Positions 1 through 8,808 of a stretch of DNA of 64,000 nt are shown piece after piece. Each line of letters begins with the position of its first letter. Positions within the stretch are counted from its first letter, which is position 1. The position numbers were made by a program, and so were the translations under genes. The DNA is from Hyphomicrobiaceae bacterium. Lineage in GTDB: Bacteria > Pseudomonadota > Alphaproteobacteria > Rhizobiales > Hyphomicrobiaceae. The stretch lies in NCBI GenBank assembly GCA_022844225.1, contig JALHMC010000002.1:1-64000 (forward strand), read 5' to 3'. The notes under the pieces were generated by a model. It did not search any database. It worked only from the letters and a program-made list of their open reading frames with translations, and was not told the DNA's origin.

Positions 1-22
1 CCCCGCGATCAGAGGAATCAAA

Positions 23-244
23 ATGGTCATGGCTGAGGCAGGAAATGTTTTGCAGCGAGCCTTTGCGCTTGCAAACTCGGGCGACTTCCACACGTTGACT
101 GGAATATGCCGACAATTGACGAGCGAGGGCTACGTCCTCGATGTTCATTTCAACGGCCGTAGCATGAAGCGACAACTGCGAAATATGATGGCGGCAGCCA
201 GTGACGGAGGAGCGTTGATCGCGATGGAGAAGCCGATCATATAG
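23..244 (+). CDS. Small hypothetical protein, 73 aa
   Basis: I do not recognise this protein. It is a soluble 73-residue product with no signal peptide or membrane segment and no motif I can name. The start is supported by a good Shine-Dalgarno sequence (AGAGGA at 11-16) seven bases before the ATG; a second ATG lies two codons further on. The N-terminal half looks helical, and the C-terminal half contains a short hydrophobic/Gly stretch. A small membrane-protein gene on the same strand follows after about 110 bases, so the two could share a transcript. Confidence 0.5.
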   Translation: MVMAEAGNVLQRAFALANSGDFHTLTGICRQLTSEGYVLDVHFNGRSMKRQLRNMMAAASDGGALIAMEKPII

Positions 245-356
245 GCAGTCGCAGATAGGTCCACAACGTTTGCCGGACCTCGGCCGACGAATGTTTCACC
301 GTACGGTCTCATCAGATCGATGATTGAAATTACTTTGACGTCCCTGGGAGGTATAT

Positions 357-545
357 ATGCTGAGTATGAGCCGCGAGCGCGTCAACAGGACCATTCTGCA
401 AATGGCACTTGGTTTGGCCGCTGCTGCGCTGTTGATCGGCTTCTATGCCAACTCAACGATCCGTGAGTCGCGCATTGATCACACCGTTCCAGCAGATCAA
501 GTCGAGACCTTCCCGGCCGCACCGCGCCCCGGATCTATTCGCTAG
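357..545 (+). CDS. Small single-pass membrane protein, 62 aa
   Basis: This is a 62-residue protein of unknown function with one hydrophobic segment at about residues 14-30, followed by a polar, proline-rich tail. It looks like a small inner-membrane protein with its C-terminus in the periplasm, or an uncleaved signal anchor. A strong Shine-Dalgarno sequence (GGGAGG at 346-351) sits five bases before the ATG, which argues for real translation. A second in-frame ATG at 366 is a possible alternative start. The following 260 bases up to the amidase contain nothing I can identify. Confidence 0.5.
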   Translation: MLSMSRERVNRTILQMALGLAAAALLIGFYANSTIRESRIDHTVPADQVETFPAAPRPGSIR

Positions 546-805
546 TCCTACGCAATCCGTGCGCTAGGCGGTCGGTCGGTCAGTCTGGACGATAACAGAC
601 GTCGGGGACGTGACTTGTCCAGACGCACCGCTGTCAAGACTCTCCGCGCTAGACCGGCTGACCACCGCAAAGTCAGCTAAGGCTAACCGGTCGAGATGGG
701 TCAAAAACAGGCCAAGAGTTGGCCAATCGCCCGAGCATCGGTCTGGCTCCTTCTCCCATCCCCGCCTACACTCTCCGGAAATCCACACCCGGGGAGCTGA
801 CCGTC

Positions 806-2164
806 ATGTCATCTGCTGCAACGCCGACCATCGCTTCGCTCGTTCGTGATCTCGCGTCGGGGGGGACGACGTCGCGGAAGCTGGTGGAGGATTGTCTCGC
901 GAAGATTGCCGATCCGAAGGGAGAGGGGGCGCGGGCGTTCGTGTCGGTGGATGCGGAGGGGGCGCGCAAGGCGGCGGATGCGCAGGACATGCTGCGGAAG
1001 GCCGGGGCCGCGCCGTCGCCGCTGGCCGGTATTCCGTTCGCGATCAAGGATCTGGCCGACATCACGGGGCAGGTTACAACGGCCGGATCGACGGCCCTTG
1101 CCGACCGGGCGGCCGCGAAGGCCGATGCTCCGGTGGTGGCGCGGCTTAGGGCGGCGGGGCTCGTCATCGTCGGGCGCGCCAACATGGTCGAGTTCGCCTA
1201 TGGCGGCATCGGCACCAATCCGCACTACGGCATGCCGGCTTCGCCCTGGGACCGCGCCAACCGGCACGTTCCGGGCGGATCGTCGTCGGGCTCGGCGGTG
1301 GCGGTCGCGGATGGGATGGCGCACGGCGCGCTCGGCACGGACACGGGAGGCTCGTGCCGGATTCCGGCGGCCTATTGCGGTGTCGTCGGCCTGAAACCGA
1401 CCGCGCGGCGCGTGCCGACGGAGAACGTCGTGCCGTTGTCGACGAGCCTCGATTCGATCGGCCCCATCGCGCGCACGGTCGATTGTTGCGCGCTGCTCGA
1501 CGGCGCTTTCGCGGGAGAGCCGATAGCTGCGGCCAAGCCCGTGTCACTGAAAGGCCTGCGCCTGCTGGTGCCGACCAACATCGTGCTCGATGGCATGGAC
1601 GCGACCGTCGCCGCCGATTTCGAGAAGGCGCTCGCCGCGCTCGCCAAGGCCGGTGCGGTGATCGTCAAGCAGGCGTTCGCGCCGTTCGATCAGATCCGTC
1701 CGATTTTGAACAAGGGCGGGCTCTCGGGGGCGGAAAGCTATGCGTGGCACAAGGAGCTGTTTGCCTCGAAGCGCAACCAGTACGACCCGCGCGTCGCCAT
1801 GCGCATCGCGATGGGGGAGACGCAGACGGCGGCGGATTACATCGAGCTGCTGCAGAAACGCGGGGTTGCGATGGCGGCCTACAGGGACGGCCTCTCGGAT
1901 TTCGATGCCATTGTCTCGCCGACGTGCCCGATCCTGCCGCCGAAGGAGGGCGATCTCGTCAAGGACGAGGACTACACGCGGCTCAACATGCTTTCGCTGC
2001 GCAATCCGCTGATGATCAACATCTTCGACGGATGCTCGATCGCGCTGCCGATGAGCGCCGTGGGTGCGCCGCCGACGAGCCTGATGGTGTCGTGCGCCAC
2101 GATGGCCGACCGGCGCATGCTCGGCATCGCGAAGGCGATCGAGACGGCGATCGGGGTGCGGTGA
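806..2164 (+). CDS. Amidase signature family hydrolase (GatA-like)
   Basis: This 452-residue cytoplasmic hydrolase belongs to the amidase signature family, which cleaves C-N bonds of amides. The Ser-cisSer-Lys machinery is visible: Lys81 in AIKDLADITG, the cis-Ser in GGSSSGSA (about residue 160) and the nucleophile Ser183 in GTDTGGSCRIP. Length is normal for the family. I chose the ATG at 806 because GGGGAG lies just upstream; the reading frame stays open further upstream but that part has no family similarity. There are no gatB or gatC genes nearby, so this is probably a stand-alone amidase rather than a tRNA amidotransferase subunit. The substrate cannot be told from sequence. Confidence 0.9.
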   Translation: MSSAATPTIASLVRDLASGGTTSRKLVEDCLAKIADPKGEGARAFVSVDAEGARKAADAQDMLRKAGAAPSPLAGIPFAIKDLADITGQVTTAGSTALADRAAAKADAPVVARLRAAGLVIVGRANMVEFAYGGIGTNPHYGMPASPWDRANRHVPGGSSSGSAVAVADGMAHGALGTDTGGSCRIPAAYCGVVGLKPTARRVPTENVVPLSTSLDSIGPIARTVDCCALLDGAFAGEPIAAAKPVSLKGLRLLVPTNIVLDGMDATVAADFEKALAALAKAGAVIVKQAFAPFDQIRPILNKGGLSGAESYAWHKELFASKRNQYDPRVAMRIAMGETQTAADYIELLQKRGVAMAAYRDGLSDFDAIVSPTCPILPPKEGDLVKDEDYTRLNMLSLRNPLMINIFDGCSIALPMSAVGAPPTSLMVSCATMADRRMLGIAKAIETAIGVR

Positions 2165-2171
2165 TGGTGCG

Positions 2172-2205
2172 GGGCGGGACGTCTGGCCCTCGCCAGACAC
2201 CGCCC
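2172..2205. terminator. Hairpin between convergent genes
   Basis: An inverted repeat GTCTGGC (2181-2187) / GCCAGAC (2192-2198) with a CCTC loop is extended by an outer pair GGGCGG (2172-2177) / CCGCCC (2200-2205). It fills the 57-base gap between the convergent amidase and AHSA1 genes. No strong T-run follows on either side, so its role as a bidirectional terminator is inferred from position and stem strength. Confidence 0.5.
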
Positions 2206-2221
2206 TGACTTGTTGCGTGGT

Positions 2222-2698
2222 CTAGCCCGGGATTTCGGGCTCGACCAAATCGGCGAGCTGGCGCAGCGACTGCTGCCAGCCGAGGTAGCAGGCTTCGACG
2301 GGGATGAGAGACGGAATTCCCGATTGCTCGATCCGGAGGTCGGTCCCGCAGAAGACGGACTTCAGCTCGACAGTCACGTGCATCGTGCCGGGCAGGTTCG
2401 GATCGTCGAAGCGATCCGTGTAGCGAATGCGCTGGTTCGGGACGAGTTCGAGATACTCGCCGCCGAAGGCGTGGCCGTGACCGGTCGTGAAATTCGTGAA
2501 CGACATCCGGAACGTGCCGCCCTCCCTCGCCTCCATATGGTGGACCTTGCAGGTGAAGCCGAAGGGCGGCAGCCATTTTGCCATGGCCTCGGCGTCGAGA
2601 AAGGCGCGATAGACGCGCTCGGGCTTGGCGGCAAGCACGCGGTGCAGGCGCACCGTGTTGGCGGTCTCGGCAGAGGCGGTTTGTTCTGACGTCGACAT
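2222..2698 (-). CDS. SRPBCC / AHSA1-domain protein
   Basis: This 158-residue protein is a START-like helix-grip (SRPBCC, AHSA1/Aha1-like) domain protein. Family landmarks are the N-terminal V-x-A-x-P-E-R-V-Y-R-A-F pattern, the WLPP segment and the C-terminal GWQQSLRQLADLVE helix. Such proteins usually bind a small hydrophobic ligand in a cavity; the ligand is unknown. The frame is open further upstream, but the ATG at 2698 is preceded by AGGGAG and matches where family members start. It is divergent from the E1 alpha gene (206-base gap) and convergent with the amidase. Confidence 0.8.
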   Translation of the reverse strand: MSTSEQTASAETANTVRLHRVLAAKPERVYRAFLDAEAMAKWLPPFGFTCKVHHMEAREGGTFRMSFTNFTTGHGHAFGGEYLELVPNQRIRYTDRFDDPNLPGTMHVTVELKSVFCGTDLRIEQSGIPSLIPVEACYLGWQQSLRQLADLVEPEIPG

Positions 2699-2904
2699 CG
2701 CGTCACTCCCTGGTTCGCGGATCTCACCGCGCGTCTCTCCAGATGACGCGCCAGCCGCGGCCGATCCGACACCGGCGGCGCAGTTTTTTGCTCGGGGTCT
2801 GCCGCATCGCCGCAATCTGCCGCGTCCTTCCTCGTGGGAAACCGGTTGAGGTCGCGCGCGGCCCGCGCAACACTCTCGCAAAAGGCAATGGAGGAGACGC
2901 GCTC

Positions 2905-3879
2905 ATGGCCCTCGGTCCCAATACGCTGCGCGAGATGCTGCACACGATGCAGACCATACGCCGCTTCGAGGAGCGGGCGTCCGACGACTATCACGCCGGA
3001 AAGATCTATGGCGTGGTGCACTGCTACATCGGCGAGGAGGCGATCGCGACGGGCGTGTGCGGCGCGTTGCGCGATGGCGACCAGATCATCTCAACGCATC
3101 GCGGCCACGGCCACTGCATCGCCAAAGGCGCCGACCTCGACCGGATGATGGCCGAGCTCTACGGCCGCCGCGACGGCTACTGCAAGGGCAAGGGCGGCTC
3201 GATGCACATCGCCGATTTCGAGAAGGGCATGCTTGGGGCCAACGGCATCGTGGCGGGCGGCATCTCGATCGTGACGGGGGCGGCCCTCGCCGCGAAGATG
3301 GAAGGCAAGGGCGGCGTCGCGGTGTCGTTCTTCGGTGACGGCGCCTCGGCGGCCGGACCGTTCCACGAGTGCATGAACATCGCGGCGGCGTGGAAGCTGC
3401 CGATCCTCTACGTTTGCGAGAACAACGGCTACGCGGCACAGACCCCGGCGTCGACCACGCTGGCCCGCGGCGGTGAGGTCGCGGTGCGTGCAGCCGCCTA
3501 CGGCATTCCAGGCGTCGTCGTCGACGGCAACGACATTTTCGCCATCCACGAGGCGGCCGAGAAGGCCGTCGCCCGTGCGCGAGCCGGCGAAGGTCCAACG
3601 CTGATCGAGTGCCGCACCTATCGCTGGCGGGCGCACACCGAGCGAAAGGGCCAGCCCGACTATCGTCCGCCCGAGGAGATCGCGGCCTGGAAGGCGGCCG
3701 GCAAGGACCCGATCGCGCGGCTCGTCGACCATCTCAAGGCGAAGCACGGCTTCACCGACGCCGAGTGGCAGGAAATGGACCGACAGATCCTCGACCGTAT
3801 CGAGCAATCCTGCCGGTTCGCCGAGAAGAGCCCCTTCCCGGCACCGGAAGAAGCACTCGACGATGTGTTCGCGGCTTAG
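2905..3879 (+). CDS. Thiamine-dependent 2-oxoacid/acetoin dehydrogenase E1 alpha subunit
   Basis: This 324-residue protein is the alpha subunit of an E1 component of the pyruvate/acetoin/branched-chain 2-oxoacid dehydrogenase group. It shows the thiamine-diphosphate motif starting GDGASAAG and ending in ENNGYA, the TMQTIRRFEER opening helix and the THRGHGH loop. The length fits AcoA-type subunits. The ATG at 2905 is preceded by GAGGAG; upstream in-frame codons overlap the divergent promoter region. The beta partner lies at 4764, separated by a GST-like gene. No E2 (lipoyl acyltransferase) or E3 gene is adjacent, so the substrate (pyruvate, acetoin or another) is unresolved. Confidence 0.88.
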   Translation: MALGPNTLREMLHTMQTIRRFEERASDDYHAGKIYGVVHCYIGEEAIATGVCGALRDGDQIISTHRGHGHCIAKGADLDRMMAELYGRRDGYCKGKGGSMHIADFEKGMLGANGIVAGGISIVTGAALAAKMEGKGGVAVSFFGDGASAAGPFHECMNIAAAWKLPILYVCENNGYAAQTPASTTLARGGEVAVRAAAYGIPGVVVDGNDIFAIHEAAEKAVARARAGEGPTLIECRTYRWRAHTERKGQPDYRPPEEIAAWKAAGKDPIARLVDHLKAKHGFTDAEWQEMDRQILDRIEQSCRFAEKSPFPAPEEALDDVFAA

Positions 3880-3996
3880 GGGGATATCTCTTTGGTGTCA
3901 CCTCCGCTGAAGAGGGCGATGTGATCGCGCAAAGCGCGCCCACCGTCCGGGAACGCAGAGGCTTGGTGGGCCTGAGTTCGAGCAAGGATGCGGTGC

Positions 3997-4716
3997 ATGA
4001 TCACACTCTACGGAATGGGCAGCCCGAATGTCGTCAAGGTGTTCCTCGCGCTCGAGGAACTCGAATTGCCCTGGAAGCTCGAGCTCGTCGACGTGTTCGA
4101 CGGCAAGCAGTTCAATCCCGAATTCATGAAACTCAACCCGAATGCCAAGGTGCCGGTGCTGGTCGATCCCGATGGGCCGGGCGGGAAGTCGATCACCATT
4201 TTCGAGTCGGGCGCGATCCTGATCTATCTCGCGGAGAAGACAGGAAAGCTGCTGCCCAAAGAGGGTGCTGCCCGCTACGAAGCACTGCAGTGGCTGATGG
4301 TGCAGCTGACGGGGCAAGGACCCATGTCAGGCCAGCTCGTCCATTTCGTGCGATTCGCACCGTCCGGAAGCGACTACTCGCTGGCTCGCTACAAGACGCA
4401 GGTGCGCAACGTCTACAAGGCCATGGAGCATCGGCTTTCGACGTCGCCGTGGCTGACGGGCGCCGAATACGGAATCACGGACATCGCCTTCTATCCGTGG
4501 TCGCGGACGGCGGATGGCTTGGGGTTCCTCGGCGACGACAAGGCCAAGCACGTTCACCTGATGAGCTGGATGGCAAAGATGGCGGCCCGGCCAGCGGTTG
4601 CGCGCGCCAACGCGAAGCAGGACGAGGCCCGTGCCAAGACGACGGCATTCGACAAGGCCGATTCCGACACCCTGGACCGGTTCCTGCAACGGGGGCGCTG
4701 GCATGTCGGGACATGA
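3997..4716 (+). CDS. Glutathione S-transferase family protein
   Basis: This 239-residue protein has the GST layout: an N-terminal thioredoxin-like domain starting MITLYGMGSPNVVKV, with the VPVL cis-proline segment and an ESGAILIYLAEK glutathione-binding helix, then an all-helical C-terminal domain. I prefer the ATG at 3997 because AAGGA lies eight bases before it; an ATG at 3988 is also possible. The gene sits between the E1 alpha and E1 beta genes on the same strand and ends 47 bases before the E1 beta start, so it is probably co-transcribed. Its link to the dehydrogenase is inferred only from position. Confidence 0.85.
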   Translation: MITLYGMGSPNVVKVFLALEELELPWKLELVDVFDGKQFNPEFMKLNPNAKVPVLVDPDGPGGKSITIFESGAILIYLAEKTGKLLPKEGAARYEALQWLMVQLTGQGPMSGQLVHFVRFAPSGSDYSLARYKTQVRNVYKAMEHRLSTSPWLTGAEYGITDIAFYPWSRTADGLGFLGDDKAKHVHLMSWMAKMAARPAVARANAKQDEARAKTTAFDKADSDTLDRFLQRGRWHVGT

Positions 4717-4763
4717 TGAAATCGATCTCTTCTTCCGTCTGCACAAAAAGCGGAGCCGCCAAA

Positions 4764-5726
4764 ATGCGTGAGATCACATACGCCCAGGCCGGGCTCGAGG
4801 CCGTGCAAGAAGAAATGCGGCGCGACGGCAAGGTCTTCTACATGTCGACCGATGCCATCCTCCCGCTCGTCAAGGAGTTCGGCGAGGAGCGCATGCGCGC
4901 AACCCCGATCGCGGAAAGCACCATGACGGGCATGTCGATCGGCGCGGCCGGTTCCGGCTTCCGCCCAATCTGCGACTGGCGGCAGGTGACGTTCTGTTTC
5001 GTCGCCATGGACCAGATCGTCAACCAAGCCGCCAAGATCACGTACATGTTCGGCGGCCAGCAGAAATTCCCGATCGTCTATCGTGCGGCCGTCGGCGGGG
5101 GCGGGCGGCTCGCCGCGCAGCACTCGCAGAGCCCCTACTCCATGTTCATGAACATGAGCGGGCTGAAGATCATCCTGCCGTCGACGCCGCGTGACCTGAA
5201 GGGCCTGCTGAAGTCGGCGATCCGCGACAACAATCCGGTCATCTCGTTCGAGGGCAACCGCCTGCTCGCAATGAAGGGCGCGGTGCCCGAGGCCGACGCG
5301 GACGAGACGATACCGATCGGCAAGGCCGAGGTAAAACGGCAGGGCAAGGACGTGACGGTGGTTGCGCTCGCCTGGGCCGTGCACGAGACTCTGGCCGCCG
5401 CTGAGACGCTGGCGAAGGAGGGCATCTCGGTCGAGGTGGTCGACCCGCGTACGATCGCGCCGCTCGATGTCGAGACGATCCGAGAGAGCGTCAGGAAAAC
5501 GGGCCGATTGGTCATCGCCGACGAGGCGGGCCCGGTGTGCGGCGCGTCGGCCGAGATCGCGACGCTCGCCACCGAGGACCCGGCGACGTTCAAGGCGCTG
5601 AAAGCTCCGGTGAAGCGGGTGTGCGCGCTGTTCGTGCCTATCCCCTACAGCCCCGGACTCGAGGACCACGTGTTCCCAGACCGCAACAAAATTGCCGACG
5701 GGATACGGGCGGTCGTCAAGGCCTAG
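4764..5726 (+). CDS. Thiamine-dependent 2-oxoacid/acetoin dehydrogenase E1 beta subunit
   Basis: This 320-residue protein is the beta subunit of the E1 enzyme begun by the gene at 2905. It starts MREITYAQAGLEAVQEEM, carries the ESTMTGMSIGAA segment and ends with a transketolase C-terminal domain (DPRTIAPLDVETI, ADEAGPVCGASAEI). Alpha and beta subunits form the heterotetramer that binds thiamine diphosphate. The ATG at 4764 has GGAG about eight bases upstream. The reading frame is open far upstream, but that part is out-of-frame overlap with the GST and E1 alpha genes. Length is normal. Confidence 0.88.
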   Translation: MREITYAQAGLEAVQEEMRRDGKVFYMSTDAILPLVKEFGEERMRATPIAESTMTGMSIGAAGSGFRPICDWRQVTFCFVAMDQIVNQAAKITYMFGGQQKFPIVYRAAVGGGGRLAAQHSQSPYSMFMNMSGLKIILPSTPRDLKGLLKSAIRDNNPVISFEGNRLLAMKGAVPEADADETIPIGKAEVKRQGKDVTVVALAWAVHETLAAAETLAKEGISVEVVDPRTIAPLDVETIRESVRKTGRLVIADEAGPVCGASAEIATLATEDPATFKALKAPVKRVCALFVPIPYSPGLEDHVFPDRNKIADGIRAVVKA

Positions 5727-5773
5727 CCGGCCTCGGCCGAGAGAGATGGAGAGCGCATCACGGCCAGATCGCA

Positions 5774-6451
5774 TCAGGCAACGCGCTCTCGCGGGGCTAC
5801 CCGGATAGCCAGCATGACGCCCACGTAAATGGACAGCACAGCGGCGAAGAAGCACCAGACGGAGATGAAGGCGTGGGCGAAGAAGTGTTCGGCCACCAGC
5901 AGGGAAACGAGGATAACAGCCCCGAAGATCTGGACCGGCCGTTCAGTCGACAGCACGAGGGCGCCGACCACGACTGCCGCATAGATCACCTTCAAAACTG
6001 AGCGCGCCACGAGGTCGTCGTAGAGAAGCACCGTGTTGTACTCGATGGACCCATCCACGACCTCGACGGAAAGCCAGTGGTCGAACAGCAGCGAAGGCAA
6101 GCTGATCGACAACCCAAAGAGCGCACCAACGATCGCCAGCGCCAGCAGCCATCGCCTTCGCCAAGGCTCTGCCGCCCGTTCAAGGCAGTAGACTGAAAAC
6201 GGCACCCAAGCCGGCCAGAAAAAATGGGAGAAGAAAAGGAATCCCCGCCCCGCGAGGGCGACCATCTGCGAGTGTCCCGACGCCAAAGACAGCCAGACGA
6301 CGCCCTCGATCGCCTGCTGCAGTCCGAACGCAAGTGGATACGCGGCGAATGCCAGCCAACGAGGCTCCACCCTTGCCGTGACGAGAGAATAAGCCGCTAC
6401 CGGCGCCAGTATCGCTGCGATCGTGAAGCTTGCTGTAGCCGAGAAGCACAC
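5774..6451 (-). CDS. DUF6629 family multi-pass membrane protein
   Basis: This 225-residue integral membrane protein has about seven hydrophobic segments. The conserved opening MCFSATASF is what I associate with the DUF6629 family, whose function is unknown. The start codon is GTG (6451) and is kept because the MCFSA opening is the family hallmark. It stands alone between the E1 beta gene (convergent, 47 bases) and the VOC gene. The 113 bases upstream hold no clear promoter that I can name. Confidence 0.75.
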   Translation of the reverse strand: MCFSATASFTIAAILAPVAAYSLVTARVEPRWLAFAAYPLAFGLQQAIEGVVWLSLASGHSQMVALAGRGFLFFSHFFWPAWVPFSVYCLERAAEPWRRRWLLALAIVGALFGLSISLPSLLFDHWLSVEVVDGSIEYNTVLLYDDLVARSVLKVIYAAVVVGALVLSTERPVQIFGAVILVSLLVAEHFFAHAFISVWCFFAAVLSIYVGVMLAIRVAPRERVA

Positions 6452-6564
6452 GGCGCCAATCCCCCGATCTTCCGCGGCTCACCGAGCCAGCCCCACGACA
6501 CCTGCCCGAGTTCGGGGCTCGACTACTTGCGGCACATCAAGGACGGTCGTTCGCCAGTCGATGC

Positions 6565-7095
6565 TCACTCCGGCCATTTGGTTCGGATCGGATCTTTGCC
6601 GTCCCAGCTGCGTGCGGCGGCCTCGATGGCGTCGAACTGCCGCTTCCTGACATCGGTGTAGGCGGCGATCTCCATGCAGGTGCCGCGATGGCCGCGATCG
6701 GTCTCGAAGTAGGCAAACGGGCCGCGGTTCGACTCGCCCTGCTGACCGATGCGGTGCCCTTTCGCCAACGCGCGCTGAACGGTGGCGTCGTAGTCGACCG
6801 GCCAGGTGCTGACGTGCTGCAGCCCTTCCGGACCGTTCGCCAGGAAGTCGCGGTACATCGAAGGCGCGCTGTTGCGCTGCTGGATCAGCTCGATCTGCGT
6901 GCCGAACGAGTTTGAGATGGCGATCGACGCGTGCACGTCTGACGGCTCCCCGCGGTAGAGGAAGTTCTTCACCGGAAGGCGCTCGACGTAGAACCAGGGG
7001 CCGACGCCGAGAACCTCGACCCAGTGGCGCATGGCCGCCTCGATATCGTGGACGACGTAGCCGAGCTGCTTGATCTCGCCGTAGGTGAGGCTCAT
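6565..7095 (-). CDS. VOC (glyoxalase/dioxygenase) family protein
   Basis: This 176-residue protein has a vicinal-oxygen-chelate fold. The N-terminal part (IKQLGYVVHDIEAAMRHWVEVLG) is a typical first beta-alpha-beta module, and ends of beta strands carry likely metal ligands (residues such as the His in LGYVVHD and the Glu in CMEIAAY). It resembles the methylmalonyl-CoA epimerase / lactoylglutathione lyase group, but I cannot assign a substrate. The ATG at 7095 is preceded by GGAGGA. The 193 bases between this gene and the MFS gene behind it on the same strand contain nothing recognisable. Confidence 0.8.
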   Translation of the reverse strand: MSLTYGEIKQLGYVVHDIEAAMRHWVEVLGVGPWFYVERLPVKNFLYRGEPSDVHASIAISNSFGTQIELIQQRNSAPSMYRDFLANGPEGLQHVSTWPVDYDATVQRALAKGHRIGQQGESNRGPFAYFETDRGHRGTCMEIAAYTDVRKRQFDAIEAAARSWDGKDPIRTKWPE

Positions 7096-7288
7096 GGGGC
7101 GGTTCCTCCGGGACTGCATGCGTGTTGGATAGGGCTTACGGTTGCCCCAGCCGCTGCGATTGGCAACCCCGGTCGTACTCACGATGTCAAAGAGCCCCGC
7201 CGGCAACGCCAAGAAAATTGCGCAACCGACGGACTTCGACAGGGAGAATAGGTGATCTGGAGAGCCCGGGGATAAGTCTGGCTGCGGC

Positions 7289-8485
7289 TCAGGTCCGCGG
7301 GCGTTGGCGGGGCAGCGTCAAGCCGACGAGCACACCGCACAGGTTGGCTGCGCCGGCCAGCATGATCGCCGTGTGATAGCCGCCGGTGAGATCGAACAGG
7401 CGCGCGGCGACCACGGGCAGGGTCAGCGCGGCTACACACCAGGCGATGTAGATGCGGCTTGCGGTCTGCCCGAAGAGCGCCTTCGGCCAGTAGAAGGCGA
7501 CGGCCGCCGCCGTCACGCCCGAGATCAGCCCGTAGCCGATGCCGATCAGACCGAGCGTAGGGATCGCCATCTCCGGCGTCGGCACCAGCGTCAGCAGGAT
7601 CGCACCCGCGAGCGCGATGGCTTGCGCCGACGCCGCGACGACGGGAACCGGCAGGCGATCGACCATCAAACCGCCGCCGAGGCGGGCCGCTGCGATGGCT
7701 GCCGTGATGCCGGTCGTGGCGGTCAATGCCGTAGTCTTGCCGACGCCGTAGGCCGCGAGAATGGCCGCCGCCTGGCTCAACACCATGAGGCCGGCGGTCG
7801 CCGCGAACGTGAAGACGAGGAACAGCTTCCAGAACACCAAAGAGAGCTGGCGTGCCGCTTCAGCATCCGTTGTAGCCGCCGCGACGCGGCTCGGACGCGA
7901 CAAGCGAACGCCGGAGCGTGCCATCAGCCATGTCGCGACGACGCCGCTCACGGCCACGACTACCGCCAGTCCGGCAAGTGTCGCCCGCACCCCGTAGCGG
8001 TCTATTCCCCAACCGAACGCCGGGGCCGACAGCATCGCACCCAGCGGAAACAAGCTGACGAGGTAGCCGTTGACGAGCCCGGGACGGGTGATGGGCGTGG
8101 CGTTGACGCACTGCTGCGCACCGACGTAGGCGAGACCCCCGCCGAGCGCGAAAAGGACGCCATAGCCGACGGCGAGGAGGGTGAAGCTCGGCGCCGCCGC
8201 CGCCAGCGCGATACCCGCAGACGACATCGCGGCCGACAGCGCGACGAGCGCCGTCACGGGGATGAGGCCGAACAGGCGCGGCGCGAGGTTCAACCCGATG
8301 GTGAAGAAAATAACCGAGATGCCGAACACCGAGGCGAGGTCCGACCGACTGGCACCCAGCAGTTCCTCGAGCGGCGCCAGGAACACGCTGAAGGCGTAGA
8401 TCGATCCGAGCGGCAAACTGAGGACGGTGGCCGCGGCGAGTGCAGCGCCGGGCCGCTGGAGGACGGCCGTCTCGGTCTGGGCCAT
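7289..8485 (-). CDS. MFS transporter (oxalate/formate antiporter-like)
   Basis: This roughly 398-residue carrier has about 12 hydrophobic helices in two halves. The N-terminal LPLGSIYAFSVFLAPLEE and the loop GWGIDRYGVR after helix 6 are characteristic of the major facilitator superfamily, and the opening resembles OFA (oxalate:formate antiporter)-type members. It sits in the inner membrane; the substrate is unknown. The start could be the ATG at 8485 or a TTG at 8494; neither has a convincing Shine-Dalgarno sequence. The 323 bases from 8486 to the divergent DUF882 gene (start 8809) are intergenic and hold no feature I can name. Confidence 0.82.
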   Translation of the reverse strand: MAQTETAVLQRPGAALAAATVLSLPLGSIYAFSVFLAPLEELLGASRSDLASVFGISVIFFTIGLNLAPRLFGLIPVTALVALSAAMSSAGIALAAAAPSFTLLAVGYGVLFALGGGLAYVGAQQCVNATPITRPGLVNGYLVSLFPLGAMLSAPAFGWGIDRYGVRATLAGLAVVVAVSGVVATWLMARSGVRLSRPSRVAAATTDAEAARQLSLVFWKLFLVFTFAATAGLMVLSQAAAILAAYGVGKTTALTATTGITAAIAAARLGGGLMVDRLPVPVVAASAQAIALAGAILLTLVPTPEMAIPTLGLIGIGYGLISGVTAAAVAFYWPKALFGQTASRIYIAWCVAALTLPVVAARLFDLTGGYHTAIMLAGAANLCGVLVGLTLPRQRPRT

Positions 8486-8808
8486 GGGGGACAAGCCATC
8501 TCTGATTTTTCACCGGAACGCGGGCACCGCATCCTGGCTGACTGTGTGCCGAGACGAAGTGGGTGCGCAACCGGGGACTCACACAACCACCCGTTTGCTT
8601 AGATCAGCGCCTGCCCCTTTCCTGCCACAGGCGGGACAAGAAGCATCCGCAATCGATGCTTACCAAGCGTTAACGATGCCGAGTTTACCATGTTGGGGTT
8701 TGCTCCGGCTCGATCGCGCCGCAGCCCTGCCCGGAAGAGGCGGCGCGGCAGGGGATGGGGGAAGGAGGGTCGCGCCGGTATTGCGATCCGGATTGTCGGG
8801 GGTCAACC

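Noticed and set aside
3609..4763. A long open frame upstream of E1 beta that would give a 705-residue protein
   Set aside because: The first 385 codons overlap E1 alpha and the GST gene in another phase and have no domain character. The real E1 beta start at 4764 has its own Shine-Dalgarno sequence.
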